DNA from: Bog-756 sp963806455 | GTDB taxonomy: Bacteria > Actinomycetota > Acidimicrobiia > Acidimicrobiales > RAAP-2 | Reading direction: 5' to 3' | Assembly: GCA_963806455.1 (NCBI GenBank) | Contig: CAWDXZ010000002.1 | Location: forward strand, 558,001 to 622,000 | DNA: 64,000 nt | Part shown: positions 39,851 through 49,649 of the stretch, in pieces | Layout of the letters: every line of letters starts with the position of its first letter | How positions within the stretch are numbered: the stretch's first letter is position 1 | The notes under the pieces: model-generated | The model's input: only the letters and a program-made list of their open reading frames with translations | The model's database searches: none | What the model was told of the DNA's origin: nothing | Translations under genes and position numbers: made by a program

Positions 39851-40708
39851 TCAACCAGGCGGCCCAGGGGACCATCCGAGGTGGTCGAGTGGTCCGTGTC
39901 CCCGGCCCAGTCGCCAGCCGGCCCCCCCGGCCAGGGCGGCGTGGACGAACTCCTCGGCCGAGAGGATCGCCGACTCCACACCGGCGCCGCGGGCCAGATG
40001 GGCGGCGATGGCCGCCGACAGCGAGCACCCCGTGCCGTGGGTGTTCGGAGTGTCGATGTGGGGTCGGACCAGCCGGGTGACCTCGGCACCGTCGTAGAGG
40101 ACGTCGGTCACCCGAGCGGGCCGCTCGCCGGTGTCGTCGGAGGCGACGCCGGGCAAGTGCCCCCCCTTGACCAGCACCCAGCCAGGGCCCAGCTTGTGGA
40201 TGCGCCGGGCCATCTCGATCATGGCCTCGACATCCTGGCCGGCGGAGGGCGCCACACCGGCGAGGAGGGCGGCCTCCCACAGGTTGGGCGTGGCCACCAG
40301 GGCGTGGGGGAGCAGGTGGTGCCGATAGGCCCCGAGCCCTTCCTCGGGGAGCAGCACCCGCCCGGTCGAGGCCACCATGACCGGGTCCACCACCAATTGG
40401 GGCAGGCCCCCCGCCGCCGCCCGCCTCCCGACCGCCTCGACACAGGCGGCCGTGCCGAGCATCCCCGTCTTGGTCGCCCGGACATCGAAGTCGTCGAGAA
40501 CCGCGTCGATCTGGGCCTCCACCATCTCGACGGGGAGGTGGTGCACCTCGGTCACCGCCGTGGTGTTCTGGGCGGTCACCGCCGTGATGGCGGTGGTGGC
40601 GAAGACTCCGAGGGCGGCCATGGACTTGAGATCGGCCTGGATGCCCGCTCCCGATCCCGAGTCGGATCCGGCGATGGTGAGGGCGACCGGCGGCCCCGCG
40701 GTGGTCAT
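39851..40708 (-). CDS. thiD: Hydroxymethylpyrimidine / phosphomethylpyrimidine kinase
   Basis: 285 aa ribokinase-family enzyme that phosphorylates HMP and HMP-phosphate to make the pyrimidine half of thiamine. It begins PPVALTIAGSDSGSGAGIQADLKSMAALG, and carries VVDPVMVASTGRVLL and the anion-hole motif NTHGTGCSLSAAIA near residue 235, all canonical. ATG 40708 overlaps the thiG stop by 4 nt (ATGA), so it is coupled. The longer frame to 40810 would extend into thiG and is rejected. Last gene of the minus-strand thi operon. Confidence 0.94.
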   Translation of the reverse strand: MTTAGPPVALTIAGSDSGSGAGIQADLKSMAALGVFATTAITAVTAQNTTAVTEVHHLPVEMVEAQIDAVLDDFDVRATKTGMLGTAACVEAVGRRAAAGGLPQLVVDPVMVASTGRVLLPEEGLGAYRHHLLPHALVATPNLWEAALLAGVAPSAGQDVEAMIEMARRIHKLGPGWVLVKGGHLPGVASDDTGERPARVTDVLYDGAEVTRLVRPHIDTPNTHGTGCSLSAAIAAHLARGAGVESAILSAEEFVHAALAGGAGWRLGRGHGPLDHLGWSPGPPG

Positions 40709-41541
40709 CCTTCGAGCATCCCCTCGAAGGAGCTCGACGCCTCGGCGTGGTACCGCCGGGTGATGCGGCCGGCCAGCCGAGCGGCCCGCCCGGCCGCCAC
40801 CGCGTCGCACATGGCACCGGCCATCATCCCGGGCCGTCGGGCGCGGGTCACCGCCGAGGCCACCAACACGGCATCACAACCGAGCTCCATGGCGGTGCAG
40901 GCATCGGAGGCGGTGCCGATCCCCGCATCGAGCACGACCGGCACCCCGGCCTCTTCGGCGATGAGGGCGATGTTGTGGGGATTCTGGATGCCCAACCCGC
41001 TGCCGATCGGCGCGCCGAGGGGCATGACCGCGGCACAGCCGGCCTGCTCGAGCCGCCTGGCCGTGATCGGGTCGTCGTTGCAGTAGGGGAGCACGACGAA
41101 TCCGTCCTCGACAAGGTCTTCGGCCGCGGCCAGGAGCTCCACCGGGTCGGGCAACAGGGTGCGGTCGTCGGCGATCACCTCGAGCTTGACCCAGTCGGTC
41201 TCGAACGCTTCACGGGCCAGCTTGGCCGTGAGGACGGCATCGGACGCGGTGAAGCAGCCGGCCGTGTTGGGCAAGATCCGGATACCCAGCTCGTGGAGGA
41301 GGTCGACCAACGAATGGCGGGTGGTCGGGTCCACCCGCCGGAGGGCCACGGTGGCCAGCGCGGTGCCCGACGCCGTCAGGGCCTCGCGCAACGACTCCGG
41401 ACTGGCCATGCCACCGGTTCCGAGGATGAGGCGCGAGGCCACGGCCTGGCCACTGATGACCAGCTCGTCGCCGGCCTGGGGGAGGGCGGCCCGGGGGCCG
41501 GTGCCGGCGCCCGAGGAGCGTGGCGAGGTCGATGCATCCAT
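40705..41541 (-). CDS. thiG: Thiazole synthase
   Basis: 278 aa. Builds the thiazole ring of thiamine from deoxyxylulose 5-phosphate, dehydroglycine and ThiS thiocarboxylate. RLILGTGGMASPESLREAL is near residue 35, the Schiff-base lysine is in DWVKLEVIADD, and VMPLGAPIGSGLGIQNPHNI and VVLDAGIGTASDA mark the phosphate loops. The ATG at 41541 is chosen because a TACCGT box lies 7 nt upstream on this strand; an in-frame upstream start at 41592 would overlap thiS by 8 bases. The stop overlaps thiD by 4 nt. Confidence 0.94.
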   Translation of the reverse strand: MDASTSPRSSGAGTGPRAALPQAGDELVISGQAVASRLILGTGGMASPESLREALTASGTALATVALRRVDPTTRHSLVDLLHELGIRILPNTAGCFTASDAVLTAKLAREAFETDWVKLEVIADDRTLLPDPVELLAAAEDLVEDGFVVLPYCNDDPITARRLEQAGCAAVMPLGAPIGSGLGIQNPHNIALIAEEAGVPVVLDAGIGTASDACTAMELGCDAVLVASAVTRARRPGMMAGAMCDAVAAGRAARLAGRITRRYHAEASSSFEGMLEG

Positions 41542-41584
41542 CGTCCCTACGGTACCGCCGGGCCCGAGCGGGTCCGGCGGCGGG

Positions 41585-41788
41585 CTAGCCACCGGCTGCG
41601 GCGGTTACGATCTCGACCCTGTCGTCCGGTGACAGCGGGGTGGTGTCCCATCGGCTCTTCGGCACCACCTCACCGTTGAGGGCCACGGCGACGCCGCGCG
41701 GGGAGCGGCACCATTCGGCCACCAGCTGAGCCACGGTGGTCACGGCCGGGCCCTCCCACGATGCGCCGTTGACCCGAACGGCCGTCAT
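41585..41788 (-). CDS. thiS: Sulfur carrier protein ThiS
   Basis: 67 aa ubiquitin-like protein ending in the required Gly-Gly (TAAAGG), whose C-terminal thiocarboxylate gives sulfur to the thiazole ring. It contains VAVALNGEVVPKSRW, typical of the family. It overlaps thiO by 4 nt at its start and lies directly ahead of thiG. No thiF-type adenylyltransferase is in the window. Confidence 0.93.
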   Translation of the reverse strand: MTAVRVNGASWEGPAVTTVAQLVAEWCRSPRGVAVALNGEVVPKSRWDTTPLSPDDRVEIVTAAAGG

Positions 41789-42972
41789 CGTTCGGCGCCC
41801 GACAGGGCCGGGCCGGAGGGGTCGGGGGTGAGGTCGAACCGCTCCGGTCCGAAGGCGGCGAACGGGCCGTCCCGGCCGGGGCCCTCCGACCGGAGCAGCC
41901 GGACCACCTCGGTGGCGGTGACCGGGGCGAGCAGGATGCCGTTCCGGTAGTGGCCGGTGGCGACGATGAGGCCGCTCAGCCCGGTACGGCCCACGATGGG
42001 GGCATTGTCCGGGGACCCCGGCCGTAACCCGGAGGTGGTGTCGTCCAGCCCGTACTCCTCCAGGGAGGGTAGGAGCCGCCGGGCGTCGCCGAGCAGGTCG
42101 CCGACCGCACCCGCCCGGACGGCGTGCTCGAAGCCCCGCTCTTCGGCAGTGGCCCCGACCACCAGGGTGCGGTCGGCGCGCGGCACCAGGTAGCAGCTCC
42201 TCCCGTGCACCAGCCCGCGGACCGTGCGGCGCAGCACGGTGGCGTCCCTCGGAGCGCGCAAGCGGAGGGTGAGGCCCTGGACCGGCCGGACCGGCGGCCG
42301 CGCCGGCTCGGGGATCCCGTCGACGAGCCCCGAATGGCAGCCGGCGGCCAACACGACGGCGCCGGCCGGGCAGCGTCCTCCACCTCCCAGCTTGACGGCG
42401 AGCACGCGGCCGTCGCCGACCTCGACCCGGGCCACCCGGTCCTCCACCAGGTGCACCCGGGCGGCGCGGCAGGCGGCCACGAGGGCGTCCACCAGCCGAC
42501 GGTTGTCCACTTGATGGTCACCGGCCAGATCCGCCCCGCCCCGGACGCCGGGGGACAGCAGCGGCTCGAGGGCGCGGCACTCCCGCGCCGTCAGCAGTTC
42601 GGCGTCGAGCCCGAGCTGGGCGCGGTAGTCGAGCAGGTCGTCGATCAGCGCCCGATCGGAGGCGTCCACCGCCACCAGCAGGGTGCCGCGGTCGACGTAC
42701 CCGACGGACCGGCCGGATGCCGCCTCGAGCGCCTCGGCGAACCCGGGCCAGGCGCGCGCCGCCTCGATGTTGAGGGCGGTCAGCGCCTCCTCCCCGAAGT
42801 TGGCCTCCCCGACCGGGGCCAGCATGCCGGCCGCGGCCCAGGTCGCCCCGTGGCCGGGTCGGGGGTCGACGACGGTGACCGACAGCCCGGACGACGCCGC
42901 CTCCCAGGCGATGGCGAGACCGATGACACCGCCGCCGACCACCACGACGTCAGCGGCTGGGCCCGTTCCCAT
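41785..42972 (-). CDS. thiO: Glycine oxidase ThiO
   Basis: 395 aa FAD-dependent oxidase that turns glycine into dehydroglycine for thiazole synthesis. The FAD-binding motif VVVVGGGVIGLAIAWEAASSG is at residues about 8-28, followed by GATWAAAGMLAPVGEA. GLRPGSPDNAPIVGRT and VATGHYRNGILLAPVTA near the end fit the ThiO/DAAO fold. First gene of thiO-thiS-thiG-thiD. A TAGCAT box lies 6 bases before its ATG. I looked for a TPP riboswitch upstream and found none. Being aerobic, this route implies access to oxygen. Confidence 0.92.
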   Translation of the reverse strand: MGTGPAADVVVVGGGVIGLAIAWEAASSGLSVTVVDPRPGHGATWAAAGMLAPVGEANFGEEALTALNIEAARAWPGFAEALEAASGRSVGYVDRGTLLVAVDASDRALIDDLLDYRAQLGLDAELLTARECRALEPLLSPGVRGGADLAGDHQVDNRRLVDALVAACRAARVHLVEDRVARVEVGDGRVLAVKLGGGGRCPAGAVVLAAGCHSGLVDGIPEPARPPVRPVQGLTLRLRAPRDATVLRRTVRGLVHGRSCYLVPRADRTLVVGATAEERGFEHAVRAGAVGDLLGDARRLLPSLEEYGLDDTTSGLRPGSPDNAPIVGRTGLSGLIVATGHYRNGILLAPVTATEVVRLLRSEGPGRDGPFAAFGPERFDLTPDPSGPALSGAER

Positions 42973-42978
42973 GGTGTC

Positions 42979-42984
42979 ATGCTA
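42979..42984 (-). promoter_or_regulatory. -10 box for leaderless thiO mRNA
   Basis: On the minus strand TAGCAT ends 6 bases before the thiO ATG, leaving no room for a ribosome site or a leader riboswitch. Confidence 0.45.
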
Positions 42985-43162
42985 AGGGGTCCCGACCCCG
43001 GGACCGCGGGCCGGTGGGACGGCCCGAGGGGCCCGACGCCGCGGCCGGCACCGTACCGGGCGGGAGCGGGGTGGTCGGGCGGCTGCGTGTACAATTGACG
43101 GACCACACATGGGCCAACGTCGTCCCGGGTGGGCAGATCCCTTCCCTCGTTGGAGCGACCCC

Positions 43163-46100
43163 ATGGCAACTCCCGGAACCCGTAGCGGCGCCCAGGCGCC
43201 GACCGCGCCCGTCCCGGTATCCACTCCCCGGAGCCGTCCCACCTCCGGGTCCGCAACCGGCGGCGGGCTCTACGACCCGCGCTTCGAGCACGACGCCTGT
43301 GGCGTGGCCCTGGTGGCCGACCTCAACGGCCGCCCGACACACGCCCTCGTGCGCCGGGCCCTGGCCGCTCTCGAACACCTGGCCCATCGGGGAGCCACCG
43401 GCAGCGAGGAGGACAGTGGCGACGGGGCCGGCATCCTCCTCCAGGTGCCCCATGACTTCTATGCCGATGTGGTGGGATTCGAGCTCCCCGCCCGCGGCCG
43501 GTACGCCACCGGCATCATGTTCCTGCCGCGGGACGCAGAGCGGGCCGGTGCCGCCCGGACCGCTCTGTCCAAGCTGGCCGGGGAGGAGGGCCTGTGCGTC
43601 CTCGGTTGGCGGGAGATGCCGGTCGACGACAGGTCGCTCGGCTCGATCTCCGAGGCGGCCATGCCCTCGATGCACCAGCTCTTCGTCGGGCCCGCCCCGG
43701 GCACGCCCCTGAGCGGTGACGACCCTGTCCTGGCCCTCGACCGCCTGGCCTTCGTGCTGCGCAAACGCGTCGAGCACGAGATCGAGGCGTGCTACCCGGT
43801 GTCCCTGTCGGCCCGCACCATCGTGTACAAGGGGATGCTCACCTCGCACCAGCTGGTCGAGTTCTTCCCCGACCTGTCCGACGAACGGGTGGTCAGCGGG
43901 TTGGCTCTCGTGCACTCACGGTTCTCCACCAACACCTTCCCCTCGTGGCCGCTGGCCCATCCCTACCGGTACCTGGCCCACAACGGCGAGATCAACACGC
44001 TGGCCGGCAACCGCAATTGGATGCGGGCCCGCGAGGCGCTGTGCCGAAGCGACCTCATCCCCGGACTGGAGCACGCCTTCCCCATCGTCACACCGGGGGC
44101 CAGCGACTCGGCCTCCTTCGACGAGGTGCTCGAGCTGCTCCACCTCGGTGGCCGGCCGCTGCACCATGCCGTGCTCATGATGATCCCCGAGGCCTGGGAG
44201 AACCATCGGACGATGGATCCGGCCCGGCGGGCCTTCTACCGGTTCCACGCCTCTCTGATGGAGCCGTGGGACGGCCCGGCCGCAGTGGCCTTCACCGACG
44301 GCACGGTGATCGGCGCCGTGCTCGACCGCAACGGCCTGCGTCCGGCACGGTACTGGGTGACCGACGACGGCCTCGTGGTACTGGCCAGCGAGGTCGGGGT
44401 CATCGACGTCCCGCCCGAGCAGGTGGTCCGCAAGGGTCGCCTGCAGCCCGGCCGCATGTTCCTGGTCGACACGGCGGCCGGCCGCATCGTCGACGATGAC
44501 GAGATCAAGGACGCCCTCGCCGCCGAGCAGCCGTACGCCGAGTGGCTGGACGCCGGACAGATCGAGCTCGAGGACCTCCCCCCCCGGACCATGCTCACCC
44601 CCCAGCACGCCTCGGTCGTCGGCCGGCAGCGGCTGTTCGGCTACACCGACGAAGAGCTCCGGCTCATCCTCGGGCCGCTGGCCCGCACCGGCGCCGACCC
44701 CGTCGGGTCGATGGGCACCGATACGCCCGTCGCCGTGCTCTCCGATCGACCACGCCTGCTGTACGACTACTTCACCCAGCTGTTCGCCCAGGTCACCAAC
44801 CCCCCGCTCGACGCCATCCGCGAGGAGCTGGTCACCTCGCTCCTCTCGACGCTCGGCCCCGAAGCCAACGTGCTCGAGCCCACCGCTGAGTCGTGCCGCC
44901 AGATCGTCCTGCCCATGCCGGTCATCGACAACGACGACCTGGCCAAGCTGCTCTACGTCAACGAGGACGGGAGCACGCCCGGGTTCCGGGCCTTCGCCAT
45001 CGACGGGCTGTTCGAGGCGGCCGGCGGAGGCGATGCGCTGCGAGCCGGGATCGAGGAGGTCCGGGCCCGGGTCAGTGCAGCCATCGCCGACGGTGCCGAT
45101 GTCATCGTGCTGTCCGACCGGAACTCGACGCCGGAACTGGCCCCGATCCCCTCGCTGCTGCTGGTGTCGGCCGTCCATCACCACCTGGTGCGGCACAAGA
45201 CCCGGACGAGGGTCGGCCTCGTTGTCGAGTCCGGTGACGCCCGTGAGGTCCATCACATGGCTCTCCTCAAGGGCTATGGCGCAGCCGCCATCAATCCATA
45301 CCTCGCCTTCGAGACCATCGACGACATGATCGCCTCGGGCTATCTCACCGGGGTGACGCCGCGACAGGCGCAGCGGAACTACATCAAGGGCGCCTCCAAG
45401 GGGATCATCAAGGTGATGTCCAAGATGGGCATCTCGACAGTGGCGTCCTACACGGGCGCCCAGGTCTTCGAGGCGGTCGGTCTGGCTCCCGAGGTGATCG
45501 ACGAGTACTTCACCGGAACCGTGTCGCGAATCGGTGGGGTGGGCCTCGACGTCCTGGCCGAGGAGGTGGCCAGGCGGCACCGTCTGTCCCACCTGGACCG
45601 CCCGACCGAGCTGGCCCATCGGGAACGTGAGGTCGGCGGCGAGTACCAGTGGCGACGGGAGGGGGAGATCCACCTGTTCAACCCCCGGACCGTCTTCAAG
45701 CTGCAGCACGCCACCCGGGCCAAGCGCTACGAGGTGTTCAAGGAGTACACCAAGACGGTCGACGACCTGTCCGGGGAGCTCGCCACCCTGCGCGGGCTCA
45801 TGCAGCTGCGGACCGGGGCCCTCCCTCCGGTGTCCGTCGAGGAGGTGGAGCCGGCCTCGGCCATCGTGGCCCGGTTCTCGACGGGAGCCATGTCCTACGG
45901 GTCCATCTCGGCCGAGGCCCACGAGACCCTGGCCGTGGCCATGAACCGGCTGGGGGGCCGATCCAATACGGGTGAGGGCGGGGAAGACCCCGAACGGTAC
46001 ACCCCCGACCCCAACGGTGACCTGCGCCGGAGCGCCATCAAACAGGTCGCCTCGGGCCGGTTCGGGGTGACGTCCGAGTACCTGGTCAACGCCGACGACC

Positions 46101-47791
46101 TCCAGATCAAGATCGCCCAGGGGGCCAAGCCCGGCGAGGGCGGCCAGCTCGCCGGGTACAAGATCACACCAGAGATCGCCAAGACCAGGTACTCGACGCC
46201 CGGGGTCGGCCTCATCTCGCCCCCTCCCCACCACGACATCTATTCCATCGAGGACATCGCCCAGCTCATCCACGATCTCAAGTCGGCCAACCCGAAGGCC
46301 CGGGTGCACGTGAAGCTGGTGGCCGAGGTCGGGGTGGGCACGGTGGCCGCCGGGGTGGCCAAGGCCCACTCCGACGTGGTGCTCATCTCGGGGCATGACG
46401 GCGGCACCGGGGCGACCCCCCTCACCTCGCAGAAGCACGCCGGGATCCCCTGGGAGCTGGGCCTGGCCGAGACCCAGCAGACGCTACTGGCCAACGACCT
46501 GCGGGACCGCATCGTGGTGCAGGTCGACGGTCAGATGAAGACCGGCCGCGATGTGGTGATCGCCGCCCTGCTCGGGGCCGAAGAGTACGGCTTCGCCACA
46601 GCCCCCCTGGTCGTCTCCGGTTGCATCATGATGCGGGTCTGTCACCTCGACACCTGCCCGGTCGGGATCGCCACCCAGAAGCCCGAGCTCCGGGCCCGCT
46701 TCTCGGGCAGGCCGGAGTTCGTCGAGACCTTCTTCGAGTACATCGCCGAGGAAGTTCGCGAGCACCTCGCCGCCCTCGGGCTTCACTCCCTCGAGGAAGC
46801 CATCGGCCGCGTGGACCTGCTCGACACGGCACCTGCCATCGACCACTGGAAGGCCGACGGCCTCGACCTGACACCCATCCTCGTGCCACCCGAACTGCCC
46901 GAGGGCGCCGTGAGGTACTGCGTCAACGAGCAGGACCATGGCCTCGATCGCGCCCTCGACCACGCCTTCCTCGACCAGTGCCGCCCGGCCATCGAGTGCG
47001 GTACCCGGGTGGTGGCGGACCTGGTCATCACCAACGTGAACCGCACGGTCGGCACGTTGCTCGGCTATGAGATCACCCGACGCCATGGAGGGGCGGGTCT
47101 GCCCGAGGGGACCATCGACCTCACCTTCCGCGGGTCGGCGGGGCAGAGCTTCGGCGCCTTCGTCCCGAAGGGGGTCACCATGCGCCTGTTCGGTGACGCC
47201 AACGACTACCTGGGCAAGGGCCTGTCGGGCGGCCGGATCGTGGTCCGTCCCCCGGAAGGGTCGAGCTTTGACGCCGAGGACAACATCGTGGCCGGCAATG
47301 TGATCCTCTACGGCGCCACTGGTGGGGAGGTGTTCCTCCGCGGCCAGGTGGGTGAACGGTTCTGCGTGCGCAATTCGGGAGCCGTGGCGGTCGTCGAGGG
47401 GGTGGGCGACCACGGCTGCGAATACATGACCGGGGGCCGGGTGGTGGTGCTCGGCCCGTGCGGCCGCAATTTCGCCGCCGGGATGTCGGGGGGTATGGCC
47501 TTCGTCTACGACCCGCACGGGCTCCTGGCCGGGCTGTACAACCACGTCGACGTCGATCTCGAGCCCCTGTCGGCCGACGACCGTGTATGGCTCAAAGACC
47601 GCATCACCATGCACCGCGACGAGACCGGCTCCGCGGTGGCCGACCGCATCCTCTCCGATTGGATCAGCAGCTCCGAGCAGTTCGTGACGGTGATGCCCCA
47701 GGACTACCGGCGGGTGCTGGAGGCGACCGAGCGGGCCGTGGCCGAGGGGCGCTCGGTGGAGGAGGCCATCATGGAGGCGGCGCATGGGTGA
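43163..47791 (+). CDS. gltB: Glutamate synthase large subunit
   Basis: 1542 aa. Transfers the glutamine amide nitrogen to 2-oxoglutarate, giving two glutamates. After a propeptide of about 45 residues comes the N-terminal nucleophile Cys46 in DACGVALVA, followed by the glutaminase domain to about residue 430. The FMN-binding synthase domain (about 830-1230) shows SAIKQVASGRFGVTSEYL, AKPGEGGQLAGYK and GHDGGTGATPLTS. The 3Fe-4S cluster cysteines are C1154, C1160 and C1165 (C-x5-C-x4-C). The C-terminal beta-helix has repeated GATGGEVFLRG-like turns. ATG 43163 is used. It overlaps gltD by 8 bases. A TACAAT box occurs near 43090. Confidence 0.96.
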   Translation: MATPGTRSGAQAPTAPVPVSTPRSRPTSGSATGGGLYDPRFEHDACGVALVADLNGRPTHALVRRALAALEHLAHRGATGSEEDSGDGAGILLQVPHDFYADVVGFELPARGRYATGIMFLPRDAERAGAARTALSKLAGEEGLCVLGWREMPVDDRSLGSISEAAMPSMHQLFVGPAPGTPLSGDDPVLALDRLAFVLRKRVEHEIEACYPVSLSARTIVYKGMLTSHQLVEFFPDLSDERVVSGLALVHSRFSTNTFPSWPLAHPYRYLAHNGEINTLAGNRNWMRAREALCRSDLIPGLEHAFPIVTPGASDSASFDEVLELLHLGGRPLHHAVLMMIPEAWENHRTMDPARRAFYRFHASLMEPWDGPAAVAFTDGTVIGAVLDRNGLRPARYWVTDDGLVVLASEVGVIDVPPEQVVRKGRLQPGRMFLVDTAAGRIVDDDEIKDALAAEQPYAEWLDAGQIELEDLPPRTMLTPQHASVVGRQRLFGYTDEELRLILGPLARTGADPVGSMGTDTPVAVLSDRPRLLYDYFTQLFAQVTNPPLDAIREELVTSLLSTLGPEANVLEPTAESCRQIVLPMPVIDNDDLAKLLYVNEDGSTPGFRAFAIDGLFEAAGGGDALRAGIEEVRARVSAAIADGADVIVLSDRNSTPELAPIPSLLLVSAVHHHLVRHKTRTRVGLVVESGDAREVHHMALLKGYGAAAINPYLAFETIDDMIASGYLTGVTPRQAQRNYIKGASKGIIKVMSKMGISTVASYTGAQVFEAVGLAPEVIDEYFTGTVSRIGGVGLDVLAEEVARRHRLSHLDRPTELAHREREVGGEYQWRREGEIHLFNPRTVFKLQHATRAKRYEVFKEYTKTVDDLSGELATLRGLMQLRTGALPPVSVEEVEPASAIVARFSTGAMSYGSISAEAHETLAVAMNRLGGRSNTGEGGEDPERYTPDPNGDLRRSAIKQVASGRFGVTSEYLVNADDLQIKIAQGAKPGEGGQLAGYKITPEIAKTRYSTPGVGLISPPPHHDIYSIEDIAQLIHDLKSANPKARVHVKLVAEVGVGTVAAGVAKAHSDVVLISGHDGGTGATPLTSQKHAGIPWELGLAETQQTLLANDLRDRIVVQVDGQMKTGRDVVIAALLGAEEYGFATAPLVVSGCIMMRVCHLDTCPVGIATQKPELRARFSGRPEFVETFFEYIAEEVREHLAALGLHSLEEAIGRVDLLDTAPAIDHWKADGLDLTPILVPPELPEGAVRYCVNEQDHGLDRALDHAFLDQCRPAIECGTRVVADLVITNVNRTVGTLLGYEITRRHGGAGLPEGTIDLTFRGSAGQSFGAFVPKGVTMRLFGDANDYLGKGLSGGRIVVRPPEGSSFDAEDNIVAGNVILYGATGGEVFLRGQVGERFCVRNSGAVAVVEGVGDHGCEYMTGGRVVVLGPCGRNFAAGMSGGMAFVYDPHGLLAGLYNHVDVDLEPLSADDRVWLKDRITMHRDETGSAVADRILSDWISSSEQFVTVMPQDYRRVLEATERAVAEGRSVEEAIMEAAHG

Positions 47792-49292
47792 CATCACGGG
47801 CTTCCTCAAGTACCGTCGCTCCCTCCCGGCCCGCCGGCCGGTGCCGGTGCGCCTGCGCGACTGGAAGGAGTTCTACGAGCCGTACCCGGCCGAGGCGGCG
47901 CGCCAGCAGGGCGCACGCTGCATGGACTGCGGGATCCCCTTCTGCCACGAGGGCTGTCCACTCGGCAACCTCATCCCCGAGTGGAACGACCTGGTCTACC
48001 GGGACGACTGGTCGGCGGCCATCGAGCGCCTGCACGCCACCAACAACTTCCCCGAGTTCACCGGGCGACTGTGTCCCGCCCCGTGCGAGGGCTCTTGCGT
48101 CCTCGGGATCAACGACGACCCCGTCACGATCGAGCGCATCGAGTACGAGATCATCGAGCGGGCCTGGGCCGAGGGCTGGGTGGACGCCATCCCACCGGCC
48201 GTGTCGAGCGGCAAGCGGGTGGCGGTGGTGGGATCGGGACCGGCCGGGTTGGCCGCCGCCCAGCAGCTGGCCCGGGCCGGCCACGGGGTGGTGGTGTTCG
48301 AGCGGGCCGAACGTCCGGGCGGTCTCCTGCGCTACGGAATCCCCGAGTTCAAGATGGAGAAGGCCGTGCTCGACCGTCGCCTCGACCAGCTGAAGCTGGA
48401 GGGGGTCGAATTCCGCTGCGGGGTTAGCGTGGGGGAGTGCGCGCCCGAGACGCAGGCGGCCATGGCGCCGGAGGTCGTCGTGGTGGCCTCCCGGGACCTG
48501 GTGGACGAGTTCGACGCCGTGCTGATGGCCGGGGGGGCCACCCTGCCCCGTGACCTGCCGGTGCCCGGTCGGGAGCTGTCCGGGATCCACCGGGCCATGG
48601 ACTATCTGAAGCCCTCCAATCTGGTGCGGGAGGGCGCCCTGGCCCGCTCACCCATCTCCGCCGAGGGGAAGCACGTGGTGATCATCGGGGGCGGGGACAC
48701 CGGGGCCGACTGCCTGGGCACCGTCCATCGGCAGCGTGCCCTCAGCGTGCACCAGCTCGAGATCCTGCCCGAGCCCCCCGCCGAGCGGAGCGGCGACAAC
48801 CCGTGGCCGATGTGGCCGATCATCCTGCGCACCTCGGCGGCGCTCGAGGAGGGCGGCGAGCGGATCTTCGCGGTGACCACCACCGAGTTCCTGGGCGACG
48901 ACTCGGGCCATGTGCGGGCCCTGCGGGGTCAGGAGGTCGAGATGGTCTACGGCGACGGTGGACGTCCCGAGTTCGTACCGGTGGAGGGTTCTGAGTTCGA
49001 GCTTCCCTGCGAGCTGGTCCTGCTGGCCATGGGATTCCTCGGTGCCGAGCGCCAGGGCGTGGTGTCCGAGCTCGGCCTCGAGCTCGACGCCCGTGGGTCC
49101 GTCGTCGCCGACGGCTCGTGGTCGACCAATATCGAGGGAGTCTTCGTATGCGGTGACATGACCCGCGGCCAGAGCCTCATCGTGTGGGCGATCGCCGAGG
49201 GCCGGTCGGCCGCCGCCGCCATCGACCGGTTCCTGATGGGGACCACCGCGCTCCCGGCGCCGATCGTCCCCGGTCAGCTGGCCATCCGCTGA
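47784..49292 (+). CDS. gltD: Glutamate synthase small subunit
   Basis: 502 aa NADPH-dependent electron donor for GltB. The N-terminal 4Fe-4S binding cysteines are in CMDCGIPFCHEGC (residues 46-58) and LCPAPCEGSC. The FAD fold starts at VAVVGSGPAGLAAAQQLARAG and the NADPH fold at HVVIIGGGDTGADCLG. GVFVCGDMTRGQSLIVWAIAEG near the end is the typical FAD-contact segment. It starts inside the end of gltB (8-base overlap), so both subunits should be made in step. Confidence 0.96.
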   Translation: MGDITGFLKYRRSLPARRPVPVRLRDWKEFYEPYPAEAARQQGARCMDCGIPFCHEGCPLGNLIPEWNDLVYRDDWSAAIERLHATNNFPEFTGRLCPAPCEGSCVLGINDDPVTIERIEYEIIERAWAEGWVDAIPPAVSSGKRVAVVGSGPAGLAAAQQLARAGHGVVVFERAERPGGLLRYGIPEFKMEKAVLDRRLDQLKLEGVEFRCGVSVGECAPETQAAMAPEVVVVASRDLVDEFDAVLMAGGATLPRDLPVPGRELSGIHRAMDYLKPSNLVREGALARSPISAEGKHVVIIGGGDTGADCLGTVHRQRALSVHQLEILPEPPAERSGDNPWPMWPIILRTSAALEEGGERIFAVTTTEFLGDDSGHVRALRGQEVEMVYGDGGRPEFVPVEGSEFELPCELVLLAMGFLGAERQGVVSELGLELDARGSVVADGSWSTNIEGVFVCGDMTRGQSLIVWAIAEGRSAAAAIDRFLMGTTALPAPIVPGQLAIR

Positions 49293-49329
49293 GGATGGTC
49301 GGCGTCCGGCCGGGGCGTGGGGACCCGGT

Positions 49330-49649
49330 GTGATCCGGGTGGTCTACCGCTGGCGGGTGGACGTCCACCGTCATGCCGAGTTCGCCCAGTGGTGGCACGA
49401 TGGGACGCTCCGCATCCGGGCCGGCACCAGGCGGCGATGGGGAGCACGCTGTGTCGTCCCTCGCAACCCGATGACCATATGGTCGCCATCGCGCGGTGGC
49501 GATCCCGCCACGACCTGGAGCACTTCTGGCAGCGCCCGGGCGGCCCGGCGTTCCCGGGGGCCGAGTTGGAGGGCGTCGAGCTCCTGGAGGAGGTCGATCA
49601 CCTGACGGAGGAGGACGACCGCGGGCTCAGTCAGCCCCCTGGTTCATGA
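49330..49649 (+). CDS. Antibiotic-biosynthesis-monooxygenase-like small protein, frameshifted
   Basis: About 105 aa when two frames are joined. The first frame from GTG 49330 gives VIRVVYRWRVDVHRHAEFAQWWHDGTLRIRAG. The second frame gives STLCRPSQPDDHMVAIARWRS and LEHFWQRPGG, then a short acidic end at 49649. Together they resemble a dimeric ferredoxin-like ABM domain (beta strand, helix with W residues, then strand ARWRS). The join must lie between about 49421 and 49442, which contains a G4 run. It is 37 bases after gltD. Function unknown; such domains include small monooxygenases and heme- or stress-related proteins. Confidence 0.5.

Noticed and set aside
42973..43162. TPP riboswitch ahead of the thi operon
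   Set aside because: No CTGAGA or ACCTGATC-type core is seen, and the -10 box leaves only 6 bases before the thiO start.
43916..46438. Long minus-strand frame (840 codons) opposite gltB
   Set aside because: Antisense shadow; gltB is fully conserved in the other direction.
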